Positions 33,225-44,173 are shown, counted from the first letter of the stretch. The stretch: 64,000 bases of DNA from Nematopogon swammerdamellus (GCA_946902875.1 OX336340.1:9011739-9075738), one strand, 5' to 3'. The notes: generated from the sequence alone by a model not told the origin. Numbers and translations: made by a program.

Positions 33225-33388
33225 GTGTTCAAGAAGTGCTCGGAGAAGCTGTTTGACGCGATCCCGCTGTTCCCTTCCCACCTCTGCACAACGCGCACTG
33301 GACAGGGATTGAATCCCTACAATGGTAACGCGCTGGCGGCTCAAGCCGGAGATCCAGGTTCGAATCCTGGTCGGAACATATTTTTTCT
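33225..33388 (+). repeat. LINE ORF2 fragment fused to a tRNA-like module
   Basis: 33225-33320 encodes FKKCSEKLFDAIPLFPSHL and then TGQGLNPY, the segment that precedes the conserved LINE C-terminus elsewhere. From ~33318 a tRNA-like sequence follows, with atggtaacgcgctggcggct (A-box-like) and a T arm with a perfect 5 bp stem (ccagg ttcgaat cctgg), then a T6 run. The acceptor stem is not closed, so this is a Pol III-type relic, not a tRNA gene. Confidence 0.6.
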
Positions 33389-33978
33389 CCTCATTTTCGG
33401 CTTTGCATCTATCTAATGAAGAAACATTATTTCTGGGTCCGAAAGATTCTCCATTCCCACTAGGTGCCCAGAGTGGAACCCAGAATAGAAGGATTCCCAA
33501 TACACCATTATGCCTAGAAGTTAAGAGTTAAGTTACTTAGTAGGTATTATTCCGTTCATGGTTGCATCGGTTGCTTTAAACGACATAAATTCGAATGTCA
33601 AGGCGCTTCGCCGGCATCTCAAGCTCTGGGCCTCGCGTTTTGATGAGGCAAGTTCGTTCAACCGGCGCGGCGGCGCCGGCGCGACGCAGGCGCCCCGCGC
33701 CGAATCCGCTTATGCTGGTTGATATTCAAGAGCGGCTCGGCTTTCCAAATGGGGAACACCGTCTATGCATATTGATGCCGCAGATAACTCGGGTTGTTTT
33801 TAAGTTTATTTCCGTTTAAGCGTATTAAAATTATGCGGCCACCGCTGAATGCGGCACTCGTGAGGTTTAAGGGTAGATTATGTAGAACTAGGGATACGTT
33901 CACCTTAGTTCGAGAAGGGTGTATAAGGCGAACTTTCCTTTATTCAACCCTTATGTACATGTTGTTGTTTGTTTCTAG

Positions 33979-34097
33979 AACTGCACAGTGAGCCGCGTGT
34001 GGAGTGAGGGTTCCGGAGGCGCGGCGGTGCGACGGGTGTCTCCATGGCAACCGCCATGAGGAGCCATTTCCGATGGCACCTGCGGGCGTGCCTACTT
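33979..34097 (+). CDS. Candidate first coding exon (N-terminus of a secreted or membrane protein)
   Basis: An ATG at 34044 in a good context (tctccATGG) opens an 18-codon stretch, MATAMRSHFRWHLRACLL, that runs into a consensus donor GTAAGT at 34098 in phase 0. A plausible acceptor (tttgtttctag) ends at 33978, giving a 119-base exon with 65 bases of 5' UTR. Basic residues followed by the start of a hydrophobic run would suit a signal peptide completed by the next exon. A GC-rich patch at ~33655-33715 lies upstream. No continuation exon is seen in the window, so this is a proposal from splice sites and composition only. Confidence 0.3.
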
Positions 34098-34172
34098 GTA
34101 AGTATTTATTTCAATATAACAGTAAGTAAGTGGCGGGTACCGGCCACTCGTGTGAGAGATCGGAGGTGGAAC

Positions 34173-34463
34173 CACAGATTACTTAATAGTTACTTCGTAA
34201 CAGATAAATCACTCCATAGAAAATGTTCCTACCTTCGGGCTTTAATAGCCTACTGTTTCACATCGCCAATCGCTGCGTGCGAAAATGTACCTTAACGATC
34301 GAGTGTAAAGTGTTTATTGCTTTGCAGCTGCGCGCAGTTGCGTGGGCGAGCGTCTATGTATACTTCGCGCGGCTGACGAATTTGTACTGAAAAAGACCGC
34401 CGGCGGCCCGCCGGGCGATAGGTAGTTAGCGCGCGCAAGTACATAGAGTGCGTGAGGCCTGGT
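34173..34463 (+). repeat. 290 bp duplicated segment, copy 1
   Basis: cacagattacttaatagtta to gtgcgtgaggcctggt is repeated in the same orientation at 39680-39972 with only about a dozen differences by eye. It includes ttcgggctttaatagcctac, a GC-rich middle (gcagctgcgcgcagttgcgt) and cgccggcggcccgccgggcg. It lies 75 bases after the candidate donor at 34098. Confidence 0.92.
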
Positions 34464-35049
34464 GGAACCCCGAGTGTTTACCAATGGTTTATTTGGTAAG
34501 CACTTGTATTTACTCTGTCGGTTTATTTGTAATTACCAATGGTTTATTTATTTCTTTATTATCGAAGAATGGCGTGTACAAATCGATGCACCGGTGAAGG
34601 AAATATCGTCCGTGTTAAAGCGTTGTGTTCTTGACTGGAAGAAATTTTATTCTCCAATAATTATGTCTTGTGCACCACATAGAAGTGTAATAAATAGCTA
34701 TTACATTAGCTATGCTATTACATATTGTGAAATAAATAAAAATATTTATTTATTCATCGATGTTGTACCTATGTCAAATGCAAACTCGTATTAAAAGTCG
34801 ATTCGAAACTTTGTTTATGTTGATCCATTGTTATAATGGAGCAACCCTCGTCACACGATATGAGTTCACGCTTGACCGGTTGTTCTTCTCTCATCTCTGA
34901 TCAGCATCACGGTGCGAGGTCGGTCACATCTCGCTGTGCGTGTAACGAATGATCGTATTATCATGATGGATGTGCGCCGGCACCGGACGATCTATATTGG
35001 CATCGAGTCACAGGGCATTGACCACGTGTGACATTTCCTTGTCGGATCT
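34464..35049. other. No gene seen
   Basis: AT-rich sequence with a 110-codon frame (34462-34794) of no recognisable character. I regard it as noncoding. Confidence 0.45.
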
Positions 35050-35150
35050 TTTTTTTTTCTTTCTTATGGAACCTGACATGGAACCTACATCACTACACCC
35101 GCGATGTCAGCCCATAATACCTTGATGCCCTAGGTGCCATCTCAAGAAAT
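35050..35150 (-). mobile_element. SINE-A tail fragment
   Basis: A T-rich start (tail complement), acctacatcactacacccgc, gatgtcagcccataatacc and ctaggtgccat: the last ~100 bases of SINE-A, inverted. Confidence 0.75.
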
Positions 35151-35422
35151 AATAACCGCAAAAAATATTAACGCTTAGATAGTACATAGGCAGTAAGTAC
35201 CTACATACATACGATTATATAATATATCCTTTTTCGTTTACGTAATTTGGCTTTGTTAAATAATTGACCAAATTACTCTATTTACGGCCATTATTCCATG
35301 CAATCACAATATCTCTCGGTATAGTCAAGTCGTGCGATGCGTGTAGGCAAGCAATGCACCGATACCGGTATACATACATATATCAAAATATTCCATATCC
35401 GCATTCTATATATCATCAGTCA

Positions 35423-35675
35423 TCAATACTAATAATAAATCCTCCATAACTCTTAAACCCGTCATCCGAATTCGATGAAACCTGGTACAAGCACATTTAG
35501 CTATACGAGGCACAGGATAGGCTAAATAAGTTCAGTTCCAGTTGCGCTAAGATGTGGCTCTCATACAAACCGAATTGTTCCACGCGCCGAAATAAAGGTA
35601 CCTATGGTAGCGGGCTTACTGACTGCTCTTTTTAAATCCGAATTTCACGCGAGCGAAGCCGCGGGCAAAAGCTAG
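35423..35675 (+). mobile_element. Non-autonomous Helitron-like element, complete
   Basis: It starts TCAATACTAATAATAAAT just after an A (35422), ends CTAG (35672-35675) just before a T (35676), and carries a GC-rich near-palindrome (gcgagcgaagccgcgggc) directly before the CTAG. These are the three Helitron marks: 5' TC, a 3' hairpin with CTRR, and insertion between A and T. At 253 bp it has no coding capacity. Confidence 0.75.
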
Positions 35676-35846
35676 TATATTATATATATGTACCTTTTAT
35701 TGAAGACATGCTTGGGATGTATATTTTCGAAGGCACACCGGCTATTCCCAGTTCTCAACCAAGAACGCTGTGGTGTGAGCTAACCATAAGAGACAATAGT
35801 GAGTGTTAGGTCCTTTCATGCACACATAGATAGAGGGTTCCGTAGC

Positions 35847-35848
<2 letters not shown>

Positions 35849-35918
<70 letters not shown>

Positions 35919-35922
35919 CTCT
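35849..35922. repeat. (CT)n microsatellite
   Basis: A nearly perfect CT tract of about 66 bases, ending ctctcgctctctcc. Confidence 0.98.
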
Positions 35923-36144
35923 CCACACGATCTGGCTAATATTACTAAAAGCTACTTGTACACGCGACACAGAACTTATAATAATGCATGCGCCCTTCTT
36001 ATGCTAGCACCACACATGGCAGTATGTACACAAATATTTGGCAAAAATTTCCGTTTCGTCTCCCTTTAATGGCTTGTTTAGAGCGAGATAAAACTAAAAT
36101 GTTTGCAAAAATCACGAATACGCTAAGCCAAGTGAAGTGCCACC

Positions 36145-36285
36145 ATTAGAGTGAAGTCCGTCATACAGAAACCACATTGGGGTGAAGTCAGCCATACAAA
36201 AACCATATTAGGGTGAAGTACATCATACCGAAACCAAATTAGGGTGAAGTCTATCCTACGGAAACCATATTAGGGTGTAGTCGAT
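36145..36285. repeat. 31 bp tandem repeat
   Basis: attagggtgaagt begins units at 36145, 36176, 36207, 36238 and 36269, exactly 31 bases apart. Each unit continues with a variable ycat/ctat-acg-gaaacca part. The period is not a multiple of three, so it is not a coding repeat. Confidence 0.95.
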
Positions 36286-37380
36286 AACATATAGCCGTAA
36301 TTTCAAATACACAAATATTTAACCCATAATTCTAGACTTGTGGGTTTGATTTAACTCCCGAACAATGGGATTTTTTATTAGTTGTACCCCAAAGTCCAAA
36401 CCTAACCTAACTGTAAAGCTTTGGGAACAAGGTACATGTCAAGAAATTGTCAGTCTATTCATTGAATGTTAAAAGTTTCACTGAGTATTATGAATGTTAG
36501 AAGGAATGTCTATCACAGTAATGAAGGAAACCCAGTGAAGAAAACAGTTTACTAATATACTTAATTAGAGTGACATAGCGTACAATTTGAAATAGAAGAA
36601 ATTGCATCCTCCGTAAGTCCGCATTCTGCACAGCAAGAAGAAGATAAAACTATCGATAGAACTCTTTACATAAACGATCACGACATCTTGAGGTTACTCG
36701 TAAATTTTATGGTAATTTCAATGACATATTCTAGTTCAAATTATCAAATGTTGACTGTACTTTAGCGACTGTTGACTGCCAACTATTGTCAACTCATCAG
36801 TGTCAACATTGGCACACTTGACACAAAAACGAGACGCATTCGACACCGTCACATCCACACTTGACGAGAGCGATAGTAGCTTGTCTGTTAACTTTCAAGG
36901 TTAACCGAATTACTTAGTGTTATACACTTTGAACATTATAGTTAGAACTTTAAAGTTTTTAAATTTTTTATATTACTTTCATGATGCGAGTACATTATCA
37001 CACACTCACAGCATGCAATTTTAATTTATTATTTTATTGTAAACAAAAACAGGCACACAGTAATATACAATGTACAGAGTACTATATTATCAGAGGAGGT
37101 GTATCCGCCCCCGCACTGTGATTCTCATGTATATACGAGTACATACATACAATAACAATAAAACATACGAAAGACTGAAGACACTGAAGTCGCGTATAGC
37201 CAGAGAATATAAAAATTAAGCCAATAAGAGTAGGCCCAAATAGTCAAACTATTTATTTAAATATTATTTTTATATGGTCAATTAACCAGTTTGTTGACCG
37301 AACTAATTAAGAAATTTATTTAATGTTTATTTTCATGAAATTACGAGCACCCCTCCTTTGAAACTTGCTTAATAGACTGA
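36286..37380. other. No gene seen; AT-rich
   Basis: No coding sequence, RNA gene or large repeat is recognised. Confidence 0.5.
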
Positions 37381-37765
37381 TGTTTGTGCTTTGTCCGTTC
37401 CTCAGTCCGTCCGTCTCTCCGCCTGTTCGTATATCTGTCCGTTCCTCCGTCCGTCTGTCCGTCTCTCCGCCTGTTCGTATATCTGTCCGTTCCTCCGTCC
37501 TTCTGTCCGTCAGTCTGCCTGTTCGTTTATCTGTCCGCCCGTCGTCCGTCCTTCCGTCTGTCCGTCCGCATGACTATCTGTTCGTATGTATGTCGGTTTC
37601 ACGTCCTTCCGTCTATCCGCCCGCCTGCTTGTCTGTTCGAATGTCTGTCCGTTCGTCGTCCTTCCGTCTGTCCGTCCGCCTGCCTGTCTGTTCGTATGTA
37701 TGTCCGTTCCTCTGTCCGTTTATCCGCACATCCGTCCGTCTGTCCATCTGTCCATTCGCCTTCTA
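37381..37765. repeat. Degenerate TCCG/TCTG simple repeat (~385 bp)
   Basis: Repeats of tccgtctgtccgtccg with scattered ttcgtatgtatg variants. Because stop codons are rare in it, all three forward frames stay open and give Ser/Arg/Val/Pro-rich false ORFs. Confidence 0.95.
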
Positions 37766-38078
37766 GTGTTTCTTGTGATCGTCGAAGGCCCGTGGTTTCC
37801 TCCCAAACGCAATATTCAGAAAAACTACTTATTTAGATAATGAATATGAATTATTACGTCAATGACACACCGCGATATGCAAACGAGACAACGCAGGAAC
37901 AATAGTTAACCGCAGTCGGTTCACGACCTCCGCCCGCCTCCCCCCGGCGCCCCGCACCCCCGTCTGCGCCCTGAAGCCACCCATTTGATAATAACGTCAC
38001 ATACCACTTGGCCTTGTTTGTTGGTCAACTTATACAGACGGACAAATTATAGTTTATAGCAAATATTACAGGCTTGAA

Positions 38079-38316
38079 TTTTTTTTTTTTTATGGGAACT
38101 GACACGGTTGGCTACATCACCCACAACATCCGTGATGTCAGCCCATAACACCGGGTGAACTTGGTGCCACGTCAGCCTTCCCTTCGGTCGTGCCGGCTAC
38201 ACTGAACTGGACGGAAAACACAAACCATTTACATAGCCGCTTCGACCGACCTTTCATTCAGTGCGGTGGTACCAACCCGGGCGGGTTAAACCCTACCACC
38301 TAGTAATATAAGAAGG
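38079..38316 (-). mobile_element. SINE-A, head-truncated
   Basis: From the poly-A complement through gacacggttggctacatcac and ccgtccagttcagtg (minus strand) to ggtagggtttaacccgcc and ttcttatatta. The head is replaced at ~38316 by the next repeat. Confidence 0.88.
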
Positions 38317-38405
38317 GAGTCATATCCCTTAGTCGCCTTTTACGACATACACGGGGAGAGATGCAGTGGGGCTATTCTTTTAAAGTACCGGCCCCACACG
38401 GTACA
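38317..38405 (-). repeat. Short repeat with CGTAAAAGG motif (copy 2)
   Basis: gtcgccttttacgacataca, cggggagagatgcagtgggg and ccccacacggtac. It matches 27652-27732 and stands where the SINE-A head should be. The pair suggests a fused SINE family whose 5' part is this repeat. Confidence 0.7.
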
Positions 38406-38575
38406 ATTTAATTATTTTATCAAAGGCATTTTATATTAGTGAGTCTGACTATTTAATTTATTTATTTTATTTATTGATTGCAATTTGTTACAAAATAGCT
38501 ACACATTCTCAAGTTTTTATAAATAGAACTTACAACACGAAAGTTACAAATACTTAGCCAGCACAAAGTTTATTC

Positions 38576-38778
38576 TTACGGAAGACATGGTTGGTTACAT
38601 ATTACCTACCACACCCGTGACGTCAGCTCATTACACCTTGGTGTACTAGGTGCCGTGTCAGTGCATCCCTTTGATCGTGCCGGACACACTGAAGACGGAA
38701 AACACGATCTATTTACATAGCCGCTTCGATCGACCTTTTTCATTCAGTCAATCCGGTCGGGTTAATCTCTAACACATA
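38576..38778 (-). mobile_element. SINE-A, partial and diverged
   Basis: gacatggttggttacata, cccgtgacgtcagctcatta, ctaggtgccgtgtcagtgca and tagccgcttcgatcgacc follow the SINE-A order. It stops at ~38778. Confidence 0.75.
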
Positions 38779-38911
38779 ATATAGTTCGTACAATGTCGAT
38801 TTGGTCAATAGTATGGTAACTAAGTGGGCATTATTTGAGCCACTCTGACATCTGTAGTAAGGTAAAGAGAAAAGAAATAGAATGTCTAGTAAAATAGAAG
38901 AAAAATTTATT

Positions 38912-39178
38912 AAAAAAACCGGCCAAGTGCGAGTCGAACTCGCGCACCGAGGGTTCCGTATCGCCATGTCATGGTCAGGGCTGCTTCATACTGTTTTCGG
39001 TAGATGGCGCGCATACACTTTTTAGTTTCTTAGCCATAATAACACATATTCTGTGAAAATTTCAACAGGCTATCTATTACGGTTCAAGAGATACAGTCCT
39101 CGGACAGACGGTCAGACAAACAGACAGACGGCGTAGGCTTAGTAATAGGGTCCCGTACGACGGATACGGAACCCTAAT
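38912..39178 (+). repeat. Lepidopteran GGTTCCGTA-type interspersed repeat
   Basis: aaaaaaccggccaagtgcga, cgcgcaccgagggttccgta, tctgtgaaaatttcaacagg, a gacagacggtcagacaaaca run, aatagggtcccgta and tacggaaccctaa. This is a near-complete copy. The two ends (gggttccgta / tacggaaccc) are inverted relative to each other. Confidence 0.85.
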
Positions 39179-39329
39179 AAAATTACTTAAGTTTTACATA
39201 TAACAACATTCAGATAGTGTTTGTCTATCTATAGTATCTTAAAATAACGAGCCATCATAAAAAAATTGTGAATGAGTAAGGCGATTAGCACCATAAACTC
39301 TTGTGTTACGTCAGTTTAGCCACTCTTAC

Positions 39330-39495
39330 CTCTGATCGCTTCCTTCACATGAACCCCAGAACGAATGTATGTCAAGGCTAACAGTAAGATCACTCCAACA
39401 GCCAACAACTCTAGTTGACAAGTGCCTGCCGCGTGCGCTGTCGGCGCAGACGTCGATTGCCTAACTCGCTTCGTAAACAGTCTGAAGATCTGCAT
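39330..39495 (-). CDS. Candidate first coding exon with a transmembrane segment
   Basis: A minus-strand ATG at 39495 opens a 55-codon frame, MQIFRLFTKRVRQSTSAPTA, then HAAGTCQLELLAVGVILLLA and LTYIRSGVHVKEAIR. It meets a consensus donor GTAAGA (GT at 39329-39328) in phase 1. ELLAVGVILLLALTYI is one transmembrane helix preceded by basic residues, the layout of a type II membrane protein N-terminus. Codon use is less AT-rich than the surroundings. The frame stays open upstream to 39543 but has no earlier ATG. No next exon was found toward lower coordinates, and I do not recognise the protein. Confidence 0.4.
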
Positions 39496-39679
39496 ACTCC
39501 TTTCTTTTTCTGCGCCTTTTGGTCGTGTGTTTGCGGTTGCCAAACTGGCGTTTTGTATAATGAGGACTAAGTGATGATTGTTTTTAGCTTAAACAATATA
39601 TAATATTTGAAAACTTCTTATCGTCAATAACTCTCTAATAATGTTTGAATATTTCTTCAACGTTTTATGAAAGTAACGT

Positions 39680-39972
39680 CACAGATTACTTAATAGTTAC
39701 TTCGTAACAGAAAAATCACTCCATAGAAAATGTTCCTACCTTCGGGCTTTAATAGCCTACTGCTTCACGTCGCCAATCGCTGCGTGCGAAAATGTACCTT
39801 AACGATCGAATGTAAAGTGGTTATTGCTTTGCAGCTGCGCGCAGTTGCGTGGGCGAGCGTCTATGTATACTTCGCGCGGCTGACGAATTCCACTGAAATA
39901 GACCGCCGCCGGCGGCCCGTCGGGCGGTAGGTAGTTAGCGCGCGCAAGTACATAGAGTGCGTAAGGCCTGGT
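39680..39972 (+). repeat. 290 bp duplicated segment, copy 2
   Basis: Near-identical to 34173-34463. It lies about 185 bases upstream of the candidate minus-strand exon and ends exactly where the reversed LINE tail begins. The GC-rich content could act as a promoter, which is inference. Confidence 0.92.
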
Positions 39973-41320
39973 AACATAAATAAGTAAATAAAATAAATAA
40001 AGAATTCCAAATTCCAAATTCCAAATGATTTATTCAGTACTTACATTACTTATAAAAGATACATCAATTAATGACATAAAAACTAAGTAACATGTTGCGT
40101 TGCGTATCCTATGTATGTATGCACTTTAATGACATGTGAGTAATTTACATTCGTCGGGGCCAGGCACTAGACTTTCGTCTGTGTTGCCTGGCTCCGGATC
40201 TCTCGGTTTAGTTTTTTTTTTTCTTTGTGTTTATACATCAGCTTGATTTATTATGTATGTATATGTGTATGTATTGGTATGTATTTATTAAAATAATAGG
40301 TATGTAGATGTATGTATGTATTAAAAAAGATAAGTTATTGAAAAAAAAAAATAATGAGACAGCAGCACTAAAGAGACAGTGTCTATATTTTGTATGTGGG
40401 TATTTGTCTATATATATATATATTTGTGTTTTGTTTTTATTTTTGTTTAATTATTATTATTATTTAATTATTATTATTGCTGCGAAATTAGATTATTTAC
40501 TGAAGAATATGAAATAGCATGTGCTCGCACTCATGTTGGGTATTTGAAAGGATCCATTGTTTTATTTTTGACTTAAAAAATTTTGTGTTTTGTAAACTTT
40601 TAAGATTTTTTGGAATATTATTGTAAAGGTTAGGGCCTAGAAAATGCGCAGTATGCCTGAAGAATGTCGTATTATGCTTGTTTCTGGTTAGTTGTTGTCG
40701 GGTACTCGCTCTAGTAGTGAATTCATGTGCAATTGGGATATATAGTTTTTTGTTAGAGTGTATGTAACTGCTGAGACTCAACATAAAAGTCTGTCGAACA
40801 TTTAGAAGTCTGCACTCTTCATATAGGGCTGCTGTTGGGTACATGTAGGGTTTACGGTTCATGACTTTTAGTATTGAACGTTGAGCCCTTTCTACCAGTA
40901 ACAAGGAGGTTTTGGCTGCCCCTCCCCAGGCCTAGATTCCATAATTAATAAGCGAGCCACAGAGACCGTGGTAGACCTGTTTCAGTAGTGTGGAGTCAGA
41001 TATTTCGCGAATTTGGCTGAAGAAGTAAATAAGTTTTTTTATTCTGCAAGCCAGCCTTTCAATGTGTGTCCTCCAATTGAGATTTCTATGAATTGTAATC
41101 CCTAGATATTTAATATTGTCAACTCTTTCCAGTGACATGCAATTACAAGCGTCTGTGCAGTTAGAAGCGTGAGCTTTTATTTGTATGTCTCTGGATGGTT
41201 GCCCCCTTAATGTAATGGAGAATGCTAAAAATTTTGTTTTAGAGCGGTTGACAGAGAGAACATTATTTTGAAGCCAGTTTAGTGTCTTATTAAGACCGTT
41301 TTGTGCTCTTTTAGTGACTT
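39973..41320 (-). mobile_element. 5'-truncated non-LTR retrotransposon (CR1/Jockey superfamily)
   Basis: A ~1.35 kb copy on the minus strand: ORF2 C-terminal part (41320-40497), a 3' UTR of ~470 bases, then a short tandem tail (aattccaaattccaaattcc, 40012-40026 region). A simple-repeat tail instead of poly-A is usual in the CR1 group. Confidence 0.85.
40497..41320 (-). pseudogene. LINE ORF2 3' part: end of reverse transcriptase and C-terminal domain
   Basis: The frame begins near 41320 within the RT thumb region (LNWLQNNVLSVNRSKTKFLA), then NIKYLGITIHRNLNWRTHIE, LKQVYHGLCGSLINYGI, one in-frame stop (TAG at ~40935), AWGGAAKTSLLLVERAQRSI, KVMNRKPYMYPTAALYEECR, HTAHFLGPNLYNNIPKNLKS and a final stop at 40497. 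The order is that of CR1/Jockey-type ORF2 proteins. Only one stop disrupts about 270 codons, so the copy is fairly young. The catalytic RT motifs are lost with the 5' end. Confidence 0.88.
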
Positions 41321-42485
41321 AAGAAATTAAAAATGTTTTTATCATAAGACAAATAATTAAATATTGATAAAAATAAAATTATGTGCATATATAATACATA
41401 TTGAAACATCAGAAAATAGAGCAGAGAAATGTCGAAAAAAATATCTGAATTTTTCTACCAAATTCTGAGGTCATACTTGAGTCCATTTTTGGCATGACAT
41501 GTCCAATGCTCTTCCAAAGAAAATAAAATAAAATAATCTGCACTGCTAAATTTTATACTTTTTTATCTGTTTTGTTTTGTAAGATTTTTGTGTGAAATTA
41601 TTGATTGTGCAGAGAGATACGAAAAAATATCTTTCTCTAAGCTGTGGAAATAATGCTAATACAACTTTGATAGCGATCTATATTTCTTGGAAGGTCGAAT
41701 TCAGATCAGAATCGAGCGCCGAAAAAGCGCCGACGACGAATGCTCTAGATATTATTCGATTCACTTTCTTATTGCATTCCGATCCGTCCGATCATCGCAC
41801 TGTGATCTAATCTCGGTTTGATGCAATATTCACTTCCATATTTATAACATTTCGATATTTCGAAATGTTCCGATTGCATAGAGGTAGGTAATTTTAACGT
41901 CATCCTATTTTTTGATGAAGCTTTAATTTAAAAAAGCGGTCAAGTGCGAGTCCAACTCGCGTGCAGAGGGTTCCTTACCATCCTATTTTCCGACTTTAAT
42001 ACTGGATCGTTTAGATTTTCCTGTAAACTATAAGAGAGGCCTTCTATTCTTTACAAAAAATGTATTTTACACGCAGTAGATTGTCCTATATTTTCTTTAA
42101 TCTTTTAAACCATGCATTATTTATTTATAAATAAAATAGATTAGTATTCTTTTATAACAAGCCCATTGCATTGATACGTCGCAATTGAAATATATATATA
42201 TATTTTTACTTTCTAATCTTTCCTATATCTGTCTATAGGTTCGTGATTGGGCCACCAAACTCTATACTATATGTAACAATTTCAACTTTTTTCGTGTAGT
42301 AGATTCGGAAAAAATAAGCTGTGACAGACAGGCACGAGAGTGATCCTATAAGTGTTCTGTTTTTTCTTCTTTTGGGGTACGGGTCCCTAAAAGGTTTTGT
42401 CCACAGTCACACACGTATAGGGAAAAAATAATTCAACGAAAATGGAACAAATCGTCAGTTCTGTATATGCAAATTCAGCATAGAC
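41321..42485. other. No gene seen; repeat fragments
   Basis: AT-rich. About 41932-41985 (aaaaaagcggtcaagtgcga, gcagagggttcctt) is a fragment of the 38912-type repeat. An ORF at 41592-41810 has no recognisable features. Confidence 0.5.
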
Positions 42486-42767
42486 TTTTTTTTATTTAAT
42501 CCGTTATGGGTGGCTGAGTCAGAGGGGCCAAAGCACATGCTCTGACTAGCCAATATCACTTCCGAGAAGGTAGGTGCCATACCGGAGACTTCCCTGGATT
42601 GCTGGTTATACTGGACTAGAGGAGAACACAACCGAGGCTGCTATGCGGCCATCTTACATCCAGTACGGTGGTACCAACCCAGTCGGCTACAATTTGAGCC
42701 TTCCACCTAGTAAGGGGCAAGGGAAGGGACCTACAGTTTTACACCGGTTCCGAACGGTGAAGCAGCG
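42486..42767 (-). mobile_element. SINE-B, full length (best copy)
   Basis: Minus strand: gctgcttcaccgttcggaac, cggtgtaaaactgtaggtcc, ttggtaccaccgtactgg, gcaatccagggaagtctccg, gtgctttggcccctctgact and an A-rich tail, 282 bases. gttcggaacc near the 5' end could be a B-box relic, but no A box is seen. Confidence 0.9.
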
Positions 42768-44080
42768 TTTATATTATCAAAACAATTCAAATATCCCATT
42801 ACAATTAGGAATATTAGAATTGTCAGAAATATACCATTCATTGAACCCCTCTCTTATTTAAGCCACTACGAGAACCGATTTATTTTAAGTCAGTCTCTTT
42901 TTTACAAGTGCAGCTCTGTCGTTCACAGAGTGAATGCGAAAGGCCAGAGAATGATTCATAGTACGTATTGCAGCAAATGGGTATTTCAGCTGACGCTTAA
43001 ACTATTTCCTAATGATTCATTCAAGGTATGTTTTCTCTTCTCGGCTGTGTGAATTCGTATTAAGGCCCCATACAAGGTAAGCGAGCACGGTGCAAATTCC
43101 GCGGGTGCAAGCAATATAGCGACACACCATTTTTTCGGGTTGTAGTTGGATGCAATGCACTGAAATTTGGGTTGATTTCTTTATTGCAAAACTACGTATA
43201 AACAAAAAAGTAAAAAAGCTATCAACATAGGTATATAATCGACAAATGAAATCTATTTTTTCCATAACCTTACTTTGGTCACTTGACCACACTTGACGTC
43301 CAATACGATTGTATAATATACAATACATAATTATGTAACTATGTAAATTCTTATGCATTTTGCCAGATTTTTTTCTATGGAGTGAAGTTAATCAAATCGT
43401 GTTTTGAAAAAGCTACCGATCTGCCCTGCGGAAAGATGACATTTTACGAGTATTTAGGTAAGTACCAATAAAACTGAAAGTGCCAGCTGTGCATATTGAT
43501 GGTATATATCTCTCAGAATGAACTGAATTGTACCTTGAATATAATGCTTGAGTCATTCGGAGAGATAAGCTTAAACAAACACGGAGTTAAGAAAAATATA
43601 TTACTTATGTCTAAAAACATATTATTATCGTTTACGCGACGATGACTGGGACGACGCGCGCCGCCCCGCCGCCTCCAGCGCCGCGGCGGCGCCGCTGCGC
43701 CCCGCTCACATTCGACTAAATTCTATTCAACTCCTGAGATGAAACAAAGTGCTACATGAAACGATGTTCGTCTCTACTGCGTAAGGACATTTTAACTCAA
43801 TAGAAACAGGACGTTTCTTCGTCTTTTGGACCGACCTTTTTGCTTATTTTAACAGATCCCGTTCCCGAATGTTTAAAATGTTGCCACATTTACAAGCTGG
43901 TTCCAATTAAAGTAACTCATACTGAAAGATGCAGTAATATTGAAACGTGGAAGCCTCCCGGGAGAGCTATATCTGAATTATTAATATGGTTTTTCAGTAA
44001 ATCAATTTTTTGACTTGATGGCGTTACGTCTTATAAATTGATGAACACCGGCTGCACGCACAAAGAAGTGTCACGTTCCA
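42768..44080. other. No gene seen; GC-rich patch
   Basis: AT-rich apart from a ~55 bp GC-rich patch at 43655-43710 (gccgccccgccgcctccagc). No coding sequence is supported. Confidence 0.5.
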
Positions 44081-44086
44081 TCTAAA

Positions 44087-44148
44087 CCTGTGTGTGCAAG
44101 CGAGAGCGCGATAGAGACCTGTGTGTGCAAGCGAGAGCGCGATAGAGA
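44087..44148. repeat. 31 bp unit in tandem duplicate
   Basis: acctgtgtgtgcaagcgaga gcgcgatagag occurs twice in a row. Confidence 0.93.
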
Positions 44149-44173
44149 GGCATATACAATAGTAGGAAATACA

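Noticed and set aside
37365..37836. Overlapping long ORFs rich in Ser, Val, Arg and Pro in three forward frames
   Set aside because: They are translations of a TCCG/TCTG simple repeat, which has few stop codons. No conserved residues or splice structure.
42574..42861. 95-residue forward ORF
   Set aside because: It reads a SINE-B copy on its non-coding strand. Similar ORFs arise at 16118, 13438 and 32764 for the same reason.
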